A stretch of DNA of 64,000 nucleotides, from contig NZ_CP050902.1 in assembly GCF_012272695.1 (NCBI RefSeq), positions 3,410,001 through 3,474,000 on the forward strand. Direction: 5' to 3'. Within the stretch, counting starts at the first letter, position 1. Each line of letters begins with the position of its first letter. This DNA is from Nocardioides sp. JQ2195. Lineage in GTDB: Bacteria; Actinomycetota; Actinomycetes; Propionibacteriales; Nocardioidaceae. The notes beneath the pieces are model-generated. The model saw only the letters and a list, made by a program, of their open reading frames with translations. It did no database searches and was not told the DNA's origin. Shown in pieces: positions 35,018-47,309 of this stretch. The position numbers were made by a program, and so were the translations under genes.

Positions 35018-35665
35018 ATGGACGCGCTGGTCGACAATCTCGACCTGATCCTCGAGGCGTTCTGGACCACGATCCAGCTGACCGTGGTGGCCGCGATCGC
35101 CGCACTGATCCTGGGCACGGTCCTGGGCACGATGCGCGTGTCACCGATCCCACCACTGCGGTGGTTGGGCGCGGCCTACGTCGAGATCATCCGCAACACG
35201 CCGTTGACACTGGTCTTCTTCTTCATGGTGTTCGTGGCCCCGCAGGTCGACATCCTGGTGGAGTTCAAGACCAGCGCCTACGTGGCCCTGTCGGTCTACA
35301 CCGCAGCGTTCGTCTGCGAGGCCGTGCGATCCGGCATCAACAGCGTCTCGACCGGTCAGGCAGAGGCAGCCCGCGCGATCGGGATGACCTTCAGCCAGAG
35401 CATCGGCACGGTGATCCTGCCGCAGGCGATGCGCACCATCGTCCCGCCCCTGATCAACATCTTCGTGGCCCTGACCAAGAACTCGAGCGTGGCGGCGGGC
35501 TTCTTCGTCACCGAGCTGTTCGGACAAGGGCGCACCCTGGCCATCGAGAACCCGAGCGAGGGCATGTGGTTCCTGGCCGGAGTCGCGTTCTTCTATCTCG
35601 TCATCACCATCCCAGCCGGCATCGCTGCCGGGCATCTCGAGCGGAAGGTGGCGATCGCACGATGA
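35018..35665 (+). CDS. gluC: Glutamate-type ABC importer, permease 1
   Basis: 215 residues from ATG 35018, which follows a strong GGAGGAAG. Five membrane helices typical of HisM/GlnP permeases; EAA loop around SVSTGQAEAARAIGMTFSQS. Its stop overlaps the gluD start (ATGA), so the two are translationally coupled and probably form the transmembrane heterodimer. Confidence 0.94.
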   Translation: MDALVDNLDLILEAFWTTIQLTVVAAIAALILGTVLGTMRVSPIPPLRWLGAAYVEIIRNTPLTLVFFFMVFVAPQVDILVEFKTSAYVALSVYTAAFVCEAVRSGINSVSTGQAEAARAIGMTFSQSIGTVILPQAMRTIVPPLINIFVALTKNSSVAAGFFVTELFGQGRTLAIENPSEGMWFLAGVAFFYLVITIPAGIAAGHLERKVAIAR

Positions 35666-36525
35666 GCTCCGTCCTCTACGACATCCCGGGACCACGGGCC
35701 CGCCGGCGCATCCTGATCGGCAGCATCATCGGCGGATTGGTCCTCGTCGCGCTTCTCGGCCTCGCCCTCAAGAGGTTGTCCGACAACGGCATCCTCGGTT
35801 CGCCGAGCTGGGAGGTGCTCACCTACCCCGAGATCTGGGAGTCCCTCGGGCGAGGGCTGCTGGCCACCCTGAGGGCCGCCGCGCTCGCCGCCGTGCTGGC
35901 TGTTCTCCTCGGCGCAGTCCTCACCGCACTGCGCCTTTCACCCACCCGCTGGCTGAGCTGGCCCGCAGCCACCTTCACCGAGCTGTTCCGCGGCCTGCCG
36001 GTCCTGTTGCTGATGTTCGCGCCGTTCGTCATCTCCACCACGATCAGTCCCTTCACCGCCGTGGTCATCGGGCTGACGCTCTACAACGGGTGCATCATCG
36101 CCGAGATCCTTCGCTCCGGCGTGGTTGCCCTTCCGAGCGGTCAACGTGAGGCAGGGCTTGCCATCGGGCTCACCCCGGTGGCCACCCTGCGCGCGATCGA
36201 GTTCCCCCAGGCGGTGCGCATCATGCTCCCGACCCTGGTCAGCCAGATCGTCGTGCTCCTCAAGGACACGTCCCTCGGATACATCGTCACCTACGAAGAG
36301 CTGCTCACGACGGTGAAGACCCTGCGAAACTTCTACTCCACCAGCTTTGGCAGCGAGGTGCTCTTCCCGATCTTCTTCGCCGGCGCGGTCATCTACATCC
36401 TGGTCAACATGACCATCTCGCAGGTCGCGAGCTGGTTGGCACGCCGCGGCAACAAGAAGGCAGCCCGGGCACCGCTGGGTCGTGAGGACCGGCCGACCGC
36501 CGGTGGCGTGGGCGGAGCTGCCTGA
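35662..36525 (+). CDS. gluD: Glutamate-type ABC importer, permease 2
   Basis: 287 residues. Longer N-terminus than gluC (IPGPRARRRILIGSIIGG, first helix), then the HisM-type core with EAA loop VVALPSGQREAGLAIGLTPV. A basic Ala/Gly-rich tail (ARRGNKKAARAPLGREDRP) closes it. Last gene of the operon; a small hairpin follows. Confidence 0.94.
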   Translation: MSSVLYDIPGPRARRRILIGSIIGGLVLVALLGLALKRLSDNGILGSPSWEVLTYPEIWESLGRGLLATLRAAALAAVLAVLLGAVLTALRLSPTRWLSWPAATFTELFRGLPVLLLMFAPFVISTTISPFTAVVIGLTLYNGCIIAEILRSGVVALPSGQREAGLAIGLTPVATLRAIEFPQAVRIMLPTLVSQIVVLLKDTSLGYIVTYEELLTTVKTLRNFYSTSFGSEVLFPIFFAGAVIYILVNMTISQVASWLARRGNKKAARAPLGREDRPTAGGVGGAA

Positions 36526-36554
36526 CGGCCGCGTCCGTCGCGCTTGAGGTGGTG

Positions 36555-36571
36555 GCGGGGTGAGACCCCGC
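36555..36571 (+). terminator. Possible terminator of gluABCD
   Basis: GCGGGGT-GAG-ACCCCGC, a seven-bp stem with three-base loop, 29 bp after gluD. No T-run. Confidence 0.4.
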
Positions 36572-36597
36572 GGGCCAGCAGACGTTCGAAGGCCTGA

Positions 36598-37071
36598 TCA
36601 ACCCTTCTTGGGGGGCTTGGGCGTCACCCAGAGCTTGATCACGCCGTTGAAGCACTCGACGCCGTCCAACGTCTGCGCCTTGACCCGCACGTGCAGGTCG
36701 GGGTCGTCCCCGGTCCACTGCTCGTTGTCGGTCTCGGCGACGACGGTGATGTCGGAGTCGGCCTTCGCGGTGTAGTTGATGTCCATCCCCTTGGGGATCC
36801 ACCGCTTGTCCTTGGGGATCGTCACCTCGGCCAGCGCGCCCATCGCCGCCTCGGCCCCGTTGCACAGCGCGATCGCGTGCACCGTGCCGATGTGGTTGTG
36901 CACCGCGCGACGCTTCGGGATCGTGAGCTCCACGTGATTGGGCTCCACGACCTGGAAGGTCGGCCGGATCGTCGCGAAGTACGGCGCCTTCTGACTGAAG
37001 GCCAGCGAGAACGCCTTCTTGCCCATCGGCACTGCCGACATCGTGTTCCACATGTCCAGAATTGAGACCAT
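36598..37071 (-). CDS. Hotdog-fold DUF4442 protein, probable thioesterase
   Basis: 157 residues. PYFATIRPTFQVVEPNHVEL, RAVHNHIGTVHAIALCNGAE and MGALAEVTIPKDKRW match the DUF4442 branch of the PaaI/YiiD-like hotdog fold, whose members hydrolyse acyl-CoA thioesters. Beside the desaturase on the opposite strand, which makes an acyl-CoA role plausible but unproven. Confidence 0.8.
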   Translation of the reverse strand: MVSILDMWNTMSAVPMGKKAFSLAFSQKAPYFATIRPTFQVVEPNHVELTIPKRRAVHNHIGTVHAIALCNGAEAAMGALAEVTIPKDKRWIPKGMDINYTAKADSDITVVAETDNEQWTGDDPDLHVRVKAQTLDGVECFNGVIKLWVTPKPPKKG

Positions 37072-37135
37072 GGCCTCATGTTACCCACAAGTAACCACCG
37101 GGTGGAAGGTGGCTCCGGCCACATCGGCCCTGCCC

Positions 37136-37155
37136 AACCTACGGTCGCGTAGGTT
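37136..37155 (+). promoter_or_regulatory. Operator-like palindrome upstream of the desaturase
   Basis: AACCTACG-GTCG-CGTAGGTT: perfect eight-bp arms, four-base spacer, 45 bp before the desaturase start. Size and place fit a TetR-family operator; the TetR gene lies directly downstream of the desaturase. Confidence 0.65.
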
Positions 37156-37200
37156 ACGGTGGCCGCGAGAACTGAAAGTCACCGCAGCAGGAGAACACTT

Positions 37201-38163
37201 GTGGCCACGTCCACCAGACACCCCGATGAGGACCTCCAACTCGCCACTCGTGGCGGGGACGAACAGTCGAAGCTGGAGCAGTTCGCCCTGGCCCTGTTCA
37301 TCCTGGTCCCCTTCATCGCGCTGATCGCCGCGGTCCCGATCGCGTGGGGAGGCTGGCTGACCTGGCTCGACGTGGCCATCGCCGTGCCGATGTACTGGAT
37401 CGGGCTGCTCGGGGTGACGGTCGGCTTCCACAGGTACTTCACCCACAAGTCCTTCAAGCCCAACCGTGGCGTCAAGATCGCGCTGGCCGTCGCCGGCTCC
37501 ATGGCGGTCCAGGGCCCACTGATCCGCTGGGTCGCCGACCACCGCAAGCACCACAAGTTCTCCGACCGCGACGGTGACCCGCACTCCCCCTGGAAGTACG
37601 GCAGCAGCGTGCGCGCCCTGGGCAAGGGCATGTTCCACGCCCACATCGGTTGGCTCTTCGACGAGGAGCAGACCCCGCAGCGCAAGTACGCGCCCGACCT
37701 GATGAAGGACAAGGACCTGGTCCGCATCTCCAAGGACTTCTGGTTCTGGACCCTGCTCTCCCTCGCGATTCCGCCGATCATCGGCGGCCTGGTCACGATG
37801 TCCTGGACGGGCGCCCTCACCGCGTTCTTCTGGGGCTCGCTGATCCGGGTCGGGCTGCTGCACCACGTGACCTGGTCGATCAACTCGATCTGCCACACGA
37901 TCGGCGAGCGCCCGTTCGTCTCCCGCGACAAGTCGGCCAACGTGTGGTGGCTGGCCATCCCGTCGGGCGGTGAGTCATGGCACAACCTGCACCACGCGGA
38001 CCCGACCTGTGCCCGTCACGGCGTGCAGAAGGGGCAGGTCGACGTGTCCGCCCGGGTGATCTGGATGCTCGAGAAGGCGGGCTGGGTCAGCGACGTGCGC
38101 TGGCCGGTCAAGGAACGCATCGAGGGCAAGCTGGTCAAGAACCAAGCGAAGGTCGCTGCCTGA
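37201..38163 (+). CDS. Acyl-CoA (stearoyl, delta-9 type) desaturase
   Basis: 320 residues from GTG 37201 with AGGAG upstream. The three histidine boxes of membrane di-iron desaturases are present: HRYFTHK, HRKHHKF and HNLHHAD, with four membrane helices between. Introduces a double bond into a saturated acyl-CoA using oxygen and an electron-transfer partner, which is not encoded nearby. Similar to mycobacterial DesA3. A TetR regulator follows and a palindromic operator precedes it, so membrane-lipid feedback is likely. Confidence 0.92.
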   Translation: MATSTRHPDEDLQLATRGGDEQSKLEQFALALFILVPFIALIAAVPIAWGGWLTWLDVAIAVPMYWIGLLGVTVGFHRYFTHKSFKPNRGVKIALAVAGSMAVQGPLIRWVADHRKHHKFSDRDGDPHSPWKYGSSVRALGKGMFHAHIGWLFDEEQTPQRKYAPDLMKDKDLVRISKDFWFWTLLSLAIPPIIGGLVTMSWTGALTAFFWGSLIRVGLLHHVTWSINSICHTIGERPFVSRDKSANVWWLAIPSGGESWHNLHHADPTCARHGVQKGQVDVSARVIWMLEKAGWVSDVRWPVKERIEGKLVKNQAKVAA

Positions 38164-38322
38164 GTCAGCGTCTCGACCTCGCGGCCCGGTCCCGCACCCA
38201 GCAGTGGTTCAGCTGCCTGAAGGCCGCGTGCGAGAAGGCATGCGCAGGTCACGCCCGCCGGCGGCCGGCCACAAACCGCCGGGGCACGCGCGGCCGCACC
38301 GGGCACCTGTCAGGATGGGGCG

Positions 38323-38967
38323 ATGTCGAACTCCAGCAACGCCCGCAAGGCGGCGCCACGCAGCCGGATGACCGCCGCTGGCCGCCGCGAGCAGCTGATC
38401 GACATCGCCCGCACACTGTTCGCCGAGCGCGGCTTCGACGGCACCTCCGTCGAGGAGGTCGCCACCCGGGCCGAGGTCTCCAAGCCGGTGGTCTACGAGC
38501 ACTTCGGCGGCAAGGAAGGGCTCTACGCGGTGATCGTCGACCGTGAGGTCACGATGCTGCTCACGACGATGCGCCAGGCCCTCACCAGCGGCACCTCGCG
38601 GGTGCTGCTGGAACAGGCGGCCGTCGCACTGCTCGACTACATCGATGCCCAGCCCGACGGCTTCCGGATCCTCGTTCGCGACTCCCCCATCGGGGCCCAA
38701 GGAGCCAGCTTCCAGTCGATCATCGGCGACACGGCGACCCGCGTCGAGGGCATTCTGGTCGACCAGTTCAAGAAGCGCGGACTGGACGCCAAGATGGCGC
38801 CGATGTATGCCCAGATGCTGGTCGGGATGATGGGCACGACGGGACAGTGGTGGCTCGCCGCCGGACGCAGGCCCGCCAAGCAGGTGGTCGCCACGCACAT
38901 CGTGAACATGGCCTGGAACGGACTCGCCGGGCTCGAGAAGAGGCCCCGACTGGTCAGCGAGGGCTGA
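38323..38967 (+). CDS. TetR-family regulator, probable desaturase repressor
   Basis: 214 residues. The helix-turn-helix is at about residues 25-70 (RTLFAERGFDGTSVEEVATR, VSKPVVYEHFGGKEGLYAVI). The C-terminal ligand domain (ILVRDSPIGAQGASFQSIIG) resembles lipid-sensing TetR proteins such as FasR and Rv3249c relatives. Same strand as the desaturase, 159 bp downstream; the 37136 palindrome is the natural target. That link is inference. Confidence 0.85.
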   Translation: MSNSSNARKAAPRSRMTAAGRREQLIDIARTLFAERGFDGTSVEEVATRAEVSKPVVYEHFGGKEGLYAVIVDREVTMLLTTMRQALTSGTSRVLLEQAAVALLDYIDAQPDGFRILVRDSPIGAQGASFQSIIGDTATRVEGILVDQFKKRGLDAKMAPMYAQMLVGMMGTTGQWWLAAGRRPAKQVVATHIVNMAWNGLAGLEKRPRLVSEG

Positions 38968-38971
38968 CCGA

Positions 38972-39505
38972 TCAGGGTTGGCGCCCGGCGAACGCCGCCA
39001 GCCGGTCGACGTACGACGCGGACGCGGAGATCTCGACCCGCTCGCCGAAGGCCTCACCTCGCAGCTCGTCGGTCAACGAGCCCTCCATGAAGTCCAGCCC
39101 GCACTGCGCCACTCCCTCGTCGAGCGGTCGCGGGTAGCCGGCGGCCCGGGCCAGGTCCCAGGCATGCACCGCCAGCTCGGCCACCTGCATCGGAATGGGC
39201 AGGTTGGCGCCGTCCTCGCCGACCTCGTGCCAGTGGTGGAGCAGGTCGTCACCCCGCTCGCGGAACTCCTCGGCCCAACCGGGGGCGTCCGGCACCGGAG
39301 CGTTGGACCAGTCGACGTCCACCCCGCGAGCGGCCGCGAGGAAGTTGCCCGGCGTCGCGGTGAGGTGGCCGACCAGGGTGCCGACATCCCAGTCGGCACA
39401 CGGCGTGGGTTGGGAGAACTGTTCCTGGCGGACAGCCGCGAGCACGTCGCCGGCCTGGTCGATCGCCCGCGACAGAAGGGGGATGGAACCGGTTGCTGTG
39501 GTCAT
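38972..39505 (-). CDS. TIGR03086-type DinB/mycothiol-dependent enzyme family protein
   Basis: 177 residues from ATG 39505 with GGAGG eight bases upstream. TPCADWDVGTLVGHLTATPG contains the first metal-binding His, and AELAVHAWDLARAAG the last, as in the maleylpyruvate-isomerase N-terminal fold. The family binds a divalent metal and often uses mycothiol; reaction unknown. Converges on the TetR gene with only four bases between. Confidence 0.82.
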   Translation of the reverse strand: MTTATGSIPLLSRAIDQAGDVLAAVRQEQFSQPTPCADWDVGTLVGHLTATPGNFLAAARGVDVDWSNAPVPDAPGWAEEFRERGDDLLHHWHEVGEDGANLPIPMQVAELAVHAWDLARAAGYPRPLDEGVAQCGLDFMEGSLTDELRGEAFGERVEISASASYVDRLAAFAGRQP

Positions 39506-39528
39506 GTCAGTTGCCTCCGGCAACGACA

Positions 39529-39918
39529 CTAGCCCTCCTGCGCGAGGACTTCGACCCTGTTGCCGTGGGCATCGCGGGAGTGGAACCGCTGGTGGCCGTC
39601 GAAGGTGCGGCGCTCGTTCCAGTCGACCTCGAAGCCGAGCTCGCGCAACCGGGCACCCACCTGCTCCAGCTCGTGGAGCGAGTCGAGCAGGAAGGCCGGG
39701 TGGGCCTTGCGGGCGGCGACGAACGGCTCCTCGACCCCGATGTGGAGCTCAGCCACGGTCTCACCCCGGGCGTCGTGCGAACGGAACCAGCACCCACCTC
39801 GTGTCGCCAGCTCGGCGGGCTTGCGGACCTCAGCGAGGCCCAGACCGTCGCCGTAGAAGCGTCGAGCACCGTCCTCACCCCCGGGCGGGCAGGCGACCTG
39901 GACGTGGTGGAGCCTCAT
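39529..39918 (-). CDS. Glyoxalase/VOC-family protein
   Basis: 129 residues. Single VOC module: MRLHHVQVACPPGGEDGARR, FYGDGLGL, AELHIGVEEPF and the ending DAHGNRVEVLAQEG. Candidate metal ligands are His5 or His4, Glu or His in AELHIGV, and Glu in RVEVLA. Substrate unknown. Its start overlaps the methyltransferase stop by four bases, so the two are co-translated. Confidence 0.85.
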   Translation of the reverse strand: MRLHHVQVACPPGGEDGARRFYGDGLGLAEVRKPAELATRGGCWFRSHDARGETVAELHIGVEEPFVAARKAHPAFLLDSLHELEQVGARLRELGFEVDWNERRTFDGHQRFHSRDAHGNRVEVLAQEG

Positions 39919-40700
39919 CCGGACACCTCCGGGGCCTTCTGCGCGACCACGAAGACGCGCCGGAAGGGCAGCAGCACGCCTGCCTCCTCGGGCGGGTACG
40001 CCGCGCGGAGCCGACGCCGGAACTCCTGCGTGAAGGTCGCACGCGTGCCGTCGTCCGGCAGCGCCTGGAGGGTCGGCCGGGCACCCGTGCCGCTGACCCA
40101 CTCGAACACCGCGTCCGGCCCGTGCAGGACGTGCAGGTAGGTGGTCTCCCACGCGTCGACCACGAACCCGAGCCCGGCGAGCCGGCGCTGGTAGTCGGCC
40201 GGATCGTGGGAGCTGGGCACCGCGACCCCGGCCAGGTGGGGCGCGAACCGCTCGTCCGCGGCCAGCTCGGTGCGGATCGTGTGACTGGGCTCCGCGAAGT
40301 TGCCGGGCACCTGGAAGGCGAGCCAGCCGCCCGGCTTCACGGCAGCCGCCAGGTCGGGGAGGAGATCGAGGTGGCCATCGACCCACTGCAGCGTCGCGTT
40401 GGAGACGAGTACGTCGACGGGCTCGGCGTCGCGGGCCCAGTCGCGCAGGTCGCCGACCACGAAGGTGACCCCGGCACCGGTGGGTGCCGCGGCGATCATC
40501 TCCGCACTGCTGTCGACGCCGACGACCGACGCGTCGGGCCAGCGAACGGCCAGGCTGGTGGTGAGGTTGCCCGGCCCACAGCCGAGGTCGACGACCCTCT
40601 CGGGCGCGTCGGCACGGACTCGTCCGACGAGGTCGAAGAACGGACGGCCCCTCTCATCGGCATAGGTGAGGTATTGGCTCGGATCCCATACGTGGCTCAT
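39915..40700 (-). CDS. tam: Trans-aconitate 2-methyltransferase-like enzyme
   Basis: 261 residues from ATG 40700; an in-frame ATG 12 bases earlier is possible. WDPSQYLTYADERGRPFFDL is the Tam signature; motif I is VVDLGCGPGNLTTSLA, then VDSSAEMI and NATLQWVDGH. Tam methylates trans-aconitate, a by-product that inhibits aconitase. Divergent from a MarR gene with two shared operator-like palindromes, so it is probably under that regulator. Confidence 0.88.
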   Translation of the reverse strand: MSHVWDPSQYLTYADERGRPFFDLVGRVRADAPERVVDLGCGPGNLTTSLAVRWPDASVVGVDSSAEMIAAAPTGAGVTFVVGDLRDWARDAEPVDVLVSNATLQWVDGHLDLLPDLAAAVKPGGWLAFQVPGNFAEPSHTIRTELAADERFAPHLAGVAVPSSHDPADYQRRLAGLGFVVDAWETTYLHVLHGPDAVFEWVSGTGARPTLQALPDDGTRATFTQEFRRRLRAAYPPEEAGVLLPFRRVFVVAQKAPEVSG

Positions 40701-40715
40701 CCACACTCCCATTTA

Positions 40716-40774
40716 TCTTGACATCAAGACATTTTCAGTCTCGCCCAGCACTTTCTCGATGTCAAGATTCTTGA
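40716..40774. promoter_or_regulatory. Two MarR-type operators between tam and the MarR gene
   Basis: TCTTGACATCAAGA (40716-40729) and TCAAGATTCTTGA (40762-40774) are related palindromes of the TTGA/TCAA kind typical of MarR proteins. The first is 15 bp before the tam start and the second 18 bp before the MarR start, so one regulator could control both directions. Confidence 0.75.
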
Positions 40775-40792
40775 TCAGTTAGGCTGATCGGC

Positions 40793-41284
40793 ATGCGGGA
40801 CGAAGTGGACGACCTGGTCGATGCCTGGGGGCGCGAACGATCCGATCTCGACCTCGGCCCGATCGAGGTCTTCAGCCGGATCAGTCGCCTGGCCCGCCTG
40901 CTCGACCTGGCTCGCCGGACAGCGTTCACCGACCACGACATCGAGTCGTGGGAGTTCGACGTACTGGCCGCCCTGCGCCGCGCGGGCGGCAACTACGAGC
41001 TCTCCCCCGGCAAGCTGATCAAGGAAACCCTGGTCACCTCCGGCACGATGACCAACCGCGTCGACCGGCTCGCCTCCCGCGGCCTGGTCGAGCGGCTCCC
41101 CGACCCCAACGACCGTCGCGGCGTCCTGGTCAAGCTCACCCCCGAGGGACGAGCCGCGGTCGACGGCGCGTTCGAGGCGCTGGTCGACGCCGAGCGCGAG
41201 ATCCTCGCCGATCTCTCCTCACGCGAACGCAAGCAGCTGGCCAGCCTGTTGCGCTCGCTGATGACGCCCTTCAGCCAGACCTGA
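40793..41284 (+). CDS. MarR-family regulator
   Basis: 163 residues. The winged helix is at about residues 45-125 (ELSPGKLIKETLVTSGTMTN, RLASRGLVERLPDPNDRRGV, KLTPEGRAAVDGA). Divergent from tam with paired palindromes between, implying self-control and control of the tam-VOC operon. Ligand unknown. Confidence 0.9.
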   Translation: MRDEVDDLVDAWGRERSDLDLGPIEVFSRISRLARLLDLARRTAFTDHDIESWEFDVLAALRRAGGNYELSPGKLIKETLVTSGTMTNRVDRLASRGLVERLPDPNDRRGVLVKLTPEGRAAVDGAFEALVDAEREILADLSSRERKQLASLLRSLMTPFSQT

Positions 41285-41312
41285 GCAGCCAGACGTGAGC
41301 AGCCAGACCTGG

Positions 41313-42041
41313 TCAACCAGCCGGCCACGGCGTCACGTCGATGATCTCCAGGTCGAGACGGTTGTCCTCGGTCGACTCCCCGATCGGCTCGAGGTGCACC
41401 ACGATGCCGGTCTCCACGTCGAGTGCGACGGCATACGCCTCGGGATGGACCCGGTTCGGGTCCAACGGCCAGTCGTCGTCGTACTCGTCCCTGTCGGAGA
41501 TCTCCGACCAGAGCAGCGCGCAGCAACCACAGGTGGGGTCGTAGCCCTCGACCGGCTTGACCCGCGCCCGCCACACCGGGCGACCGCGGTGCTCGTCGGC
41601 GCGCAGGTCGGTGATCGAGGTGTGGTCGCCGAGCTCGCGGGGGTCGAGCATCGCCACCCAGTGGTAGTTCACATACATCGGGTCGCCGTACTCGATCGCC
41701 ACGAACGTGCCCTCGCCCTCCTCGAAGTCATCGGGGCGCTCGGCCACCAGCCCGTCGGCACGTCGGACCGGCTCCACCTCATGCGGCCAACGCCGGATCA
41801 GCCTGGGTTTCGACGGCGGCACCTCCCCCTCGGTCCACGACACACCGATGACACCCGCGGAGTCCTCGAGGCGGTTCTGCTCGACCGTGGCACGCCCTCG
41901 GGAATCCACGACTCGGAGCACCCCGGGCCGGTTCACCCAGGCCTCCACCGAATCCTCGCCGTGGCGCCGGAAGTGCAGGCCCTGCCAACGCCACGGCGAG
42001 CTGCGAGCCAGAGCGCGGAAGGAGTCCTCGGTCAGTTCCAT
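41313..42041 (-). CDS. Conserved-looking hypothetical protein with Cys-rich motif
   Basis: 242 residues from ATG 42041; a longer open frame to 42143 has no ribosome site and is Arg/Pro-rich. Features: SSPWRWQGLHFRRHGEDSVE near the N-terminus, an acidic middle, and YDPTCGCCALLWSEI, a clustered-cysteine motif, before a C-terminal beta-like part (VALDVETGIVVHLEPIG). No signal peptide or membrane helix. I do not recognise the family. Confidence 0.65.
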   Translation of the reverse strand: MELTEDSFRALARSSPWRWQGLHFRRHGEDSVEAWVNRPGVLRVVDSRGRATVEQNRLEDSAGVIGVSWTEGEVPPSKPRLIRRWPHEVEPVRRADGLVAERPDDFEEGEGTFVAIEYGDPMYVNYHWVAMLDPRELGDHTSITDLRADEHRGRPVWRARVKPVEGYDPTCGCCALLWSEISDRDEYDDDWPLDPNRVHPEAYAVALDVETGIVVHLEPIGESTEDNRLDLEIIDVTPWPAG

Positions 42042-42143
42042 GACGCCAGCCTGCCCCAACGACCGAGGCAGTCGCGACTGGTCAACCGGCTGGTCACGGG
42101 CAGTGGCAGTCGATCGGGGACGCCGGCGACCGATGACGGACAC

Positions 42144-42172
42144 GGATCACTGTCACCCGGTGACTGCGATCC
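42144..42172. repeat. Orphan palindrome of the second AbiEi/Vsr type
   Basis: GGATCACTGTCACC-C-GGTGACTGCGATCC: 12 of 14 arm positions pair. The core TGTCACC-N-GGTGACT and the following CGCGCG match the palindromes at 30222 and 31351. No AbiEi/Vsr-like gene is beside it. Confidence 0.8.
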
Positions 42173-42223
42173 GCGCGCAAGGTGGGCCGACCTGCCTCAC
42201 GACCGCATGCCGGCCACCGGGGG

Positions 42224-44073
<1,850 letters not shown>

Positions 44074-44074
<1 letters not shown>

Positions 44075-44985
44075 CAGAGCACCGTCGCCCCTTCGACCGG
44101 ACCGCTGGCCACGACGGCGCGGCCGTACGACGACACCGCGTCGGCCACCCGCGCGGCATGGTCGGCGTCTTCGCAGAGGAACAGGCAGGTGGGCCCGGAA
44201 CCGGAGACGAGGGCGGCCAGCGCGGTGGCATCCAGCCCGGCCTGCAACGGCTCGGCGAGCTCGGGGCGCAACCGCAGCGAGGCGGGTTGCAGGTCGTTGC
44301 CGACCGAGCCCGCGAGGGCGCGGGCGTCGCCGGCGGCCAGGGCGTCGACCAGGGCCGACGGGATCTCGGGGTCCGGGACCACAAGTCCGTCGTGGAGCAC
44401 GTCGAACTCGGCATAGACGGCCGGTGTCGACATCCCGACGGGGTCGGTCAGGACCACCCAGTCGTAGCGGCCGGTGTCGGTCAGCGGGGTGACCACCTCG
44501 CCGCGACCGTGACCGGCAGCAGAGCCGCCGACCAGGCCGAAGGGCACGTCGGAGCCGAGCTGGCCGGCCAGGTCGAGAAGGGTCGACCTGGGGGTGTCGA
44601 GCTCCCAGAGGGTGTCACAGGCCAGCAACGCGGCCGCGCCGTCGGCAGAGCCCCCCGCCAACCCGCCGGCGACCGGGATGCCCTTGTCGATGTGCAGGGT
44701 GACAGGCGTGGTGACGCCTGCGTGCTCGGCGAGCAACCGGGCGGCCCTCAGGGCCAGGTTGGAGTCGTCGAGGGGCACGGCGGCCACGTCGATGCCCTCG
44801 CCGGGCGTGCAGGTCACGGACCAGTCGGTGGACGGGCTCGCGGAGACGGATGAGCAGAGCGAGATCGCCTGGTAGGCCGTGGCCAACGGGTGGAAGCCGT
44901 CCGGGCGGACCGGGCCGACGCCGAGGTGCAGGTTGATCTTGGCCGGGGCGCGCACGGTCACCACGGTCGGGGTCGGCTCAGGCAT
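44074..44985 (-). CDS. ispE: 4-diphosphocytidyl-2-C-methyl-D-erythritol kinase
   Basis: 303 residues, a GHMP kinase of the non-mevalonate isoprenoid pathway. [20 protein letters not shown] at the start, the ATP loop [17 protein letters not shown] and the third motif [12 protein letters not shown] are diagnostic. Overlaps the ksgA end by eight bases and abuts the ABC-F gene, so ksgA-ispE-ABC-F read as one operon. Confidence 0.96.
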
Positions 44986-45850
44986 GCAGTCCCTCGGCGA
45001 TTCGGGCGAAGTCGTTCACGTCCAGCACCTCTCCACGGGCCATCGGGTCCACACCGGCGTGCGCCAGGGCGCGCTCCGCGGCCTCGGCGGAGCCGGCCAG
45101 GTTCTTCAACGTCGAGCGCAGCGTCTTGCGGCGCTGGGCGAAGGCAGCGTCGACCACGGCGAAGACCTCCTGCCGGGTGGCCTTGGTGGCCGGTGGCTCA
45201 CGCCGGGTCCAGGCAACGAGGCCGGAATCGACGTTGGGCGCCGGCCAGAACACGTTGCGACCGACCGCACCGGCACGGCGTACGTCGGCGAACCAGGCCG
45301 CCTTCACCGACGGGACGCCGTAGACCTTGGAGCCGGGGGCGGCGGCGAGCCGGTCCGCGACCTCCGACTGGACCATCACCAGGCCGCGCTCGAGGCTCGG
45401 CAACAGGGTGAGCAGGTGCAGCAGCACGGGCACGGAGACGTTGTAGGGCAGGTTCGCCACCAGCGCGGTCGGTGGCGGACCGGGCAGCTCGGTGACCCGG
45501 AGCGCATCGGCGTGGACCAGCTCGAACCGGTCGACGTGGTCGGGGGCGAAGTCGGCGATGGTGCGCGGCAGGGCCTCGGCCAGCTTGTCGTCGATCTCGA
45601 TCACCAGCACCCGGCTGGCCACCTCGAGCAGGGCCAGGGTCAACGACCCGAGACCGGGGCCGACCTCGACCACCACGTCGTCGCCGGTGATCGAGGAGGC
45701 ACGGACGATGCGGCGACAGGTGTTGGCGTCGATGACGAAGTTCTGGCCCTTCTGCTTCGTCGGCCGGACGTCGAGCCCCGCGGCGAGCGAACGCACTTCC
45801 GCCGGGCCGAGGAGTCTCGGCCCGGCGGAGGGGTGTCGTGCGTCTGGCAT
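44978..45850 (-). CDS. ksgA: 16S rRNA dimethyladenosine transferase
   Basis: 290 residues from ATG 45850. Dimethylates A1518 and A1519 of 16S r[22 protein letters not shown], motif [16 protein letters not shown] and the catalytic [11 protein letters not shown] are present; the C-terminal domain ends [10 protein letters not shown]. Lies 45 bp after rpfB in the order usual for actinobacteria. Loss causes kasugamycin resistance in characterised bacteria. Confidence 0.97.
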   Translation of the reverse strand: MPDARHPSAGPRLLGPAEVRSLAAGLDVRPTKQKGQNFVIDANTCRRIVRASSITGDDVVVEVGPGLGSLTLALLEVASRVLVIEIDDKLAEALPRTIADFAPDHVDRFELVHADALRVTELPGPPPTALVANLPYNVSVPVLLHLLTLLPSLERGLVMVQSEVADRLAAAPGSKVYGVPSVKAAWFADVRRAGAVGRNVFWPAPNVDSGLVAWTRREPPATKATRQEVFAVVDAAFAQRRKTLRSTLKNLAGSAEAAERALAHAGVDPMARGEVLDVNDFARIAEGLHA

Positions 45851-45895
45851 GGGGGTCAGCCTAGTGCCGACCGGGCCATGACCAGCATCGAGCAA

Positions 45896-47164
<1,269 letters not shown>

Positions 47165-47309
47165 TCAGCCATCGACCATAAGCGCGACAAACGGGACGTG
47201 CCAAGCCGACGAGGCCTGTATCACGTAGCCCTTTCGGGCCAGCCCGCACCCCCACGAACACTGTCTTCGCAGGTCAGCAGGCGTGTCTCCGACCTCTCGG
47301 ACTGGGGAT

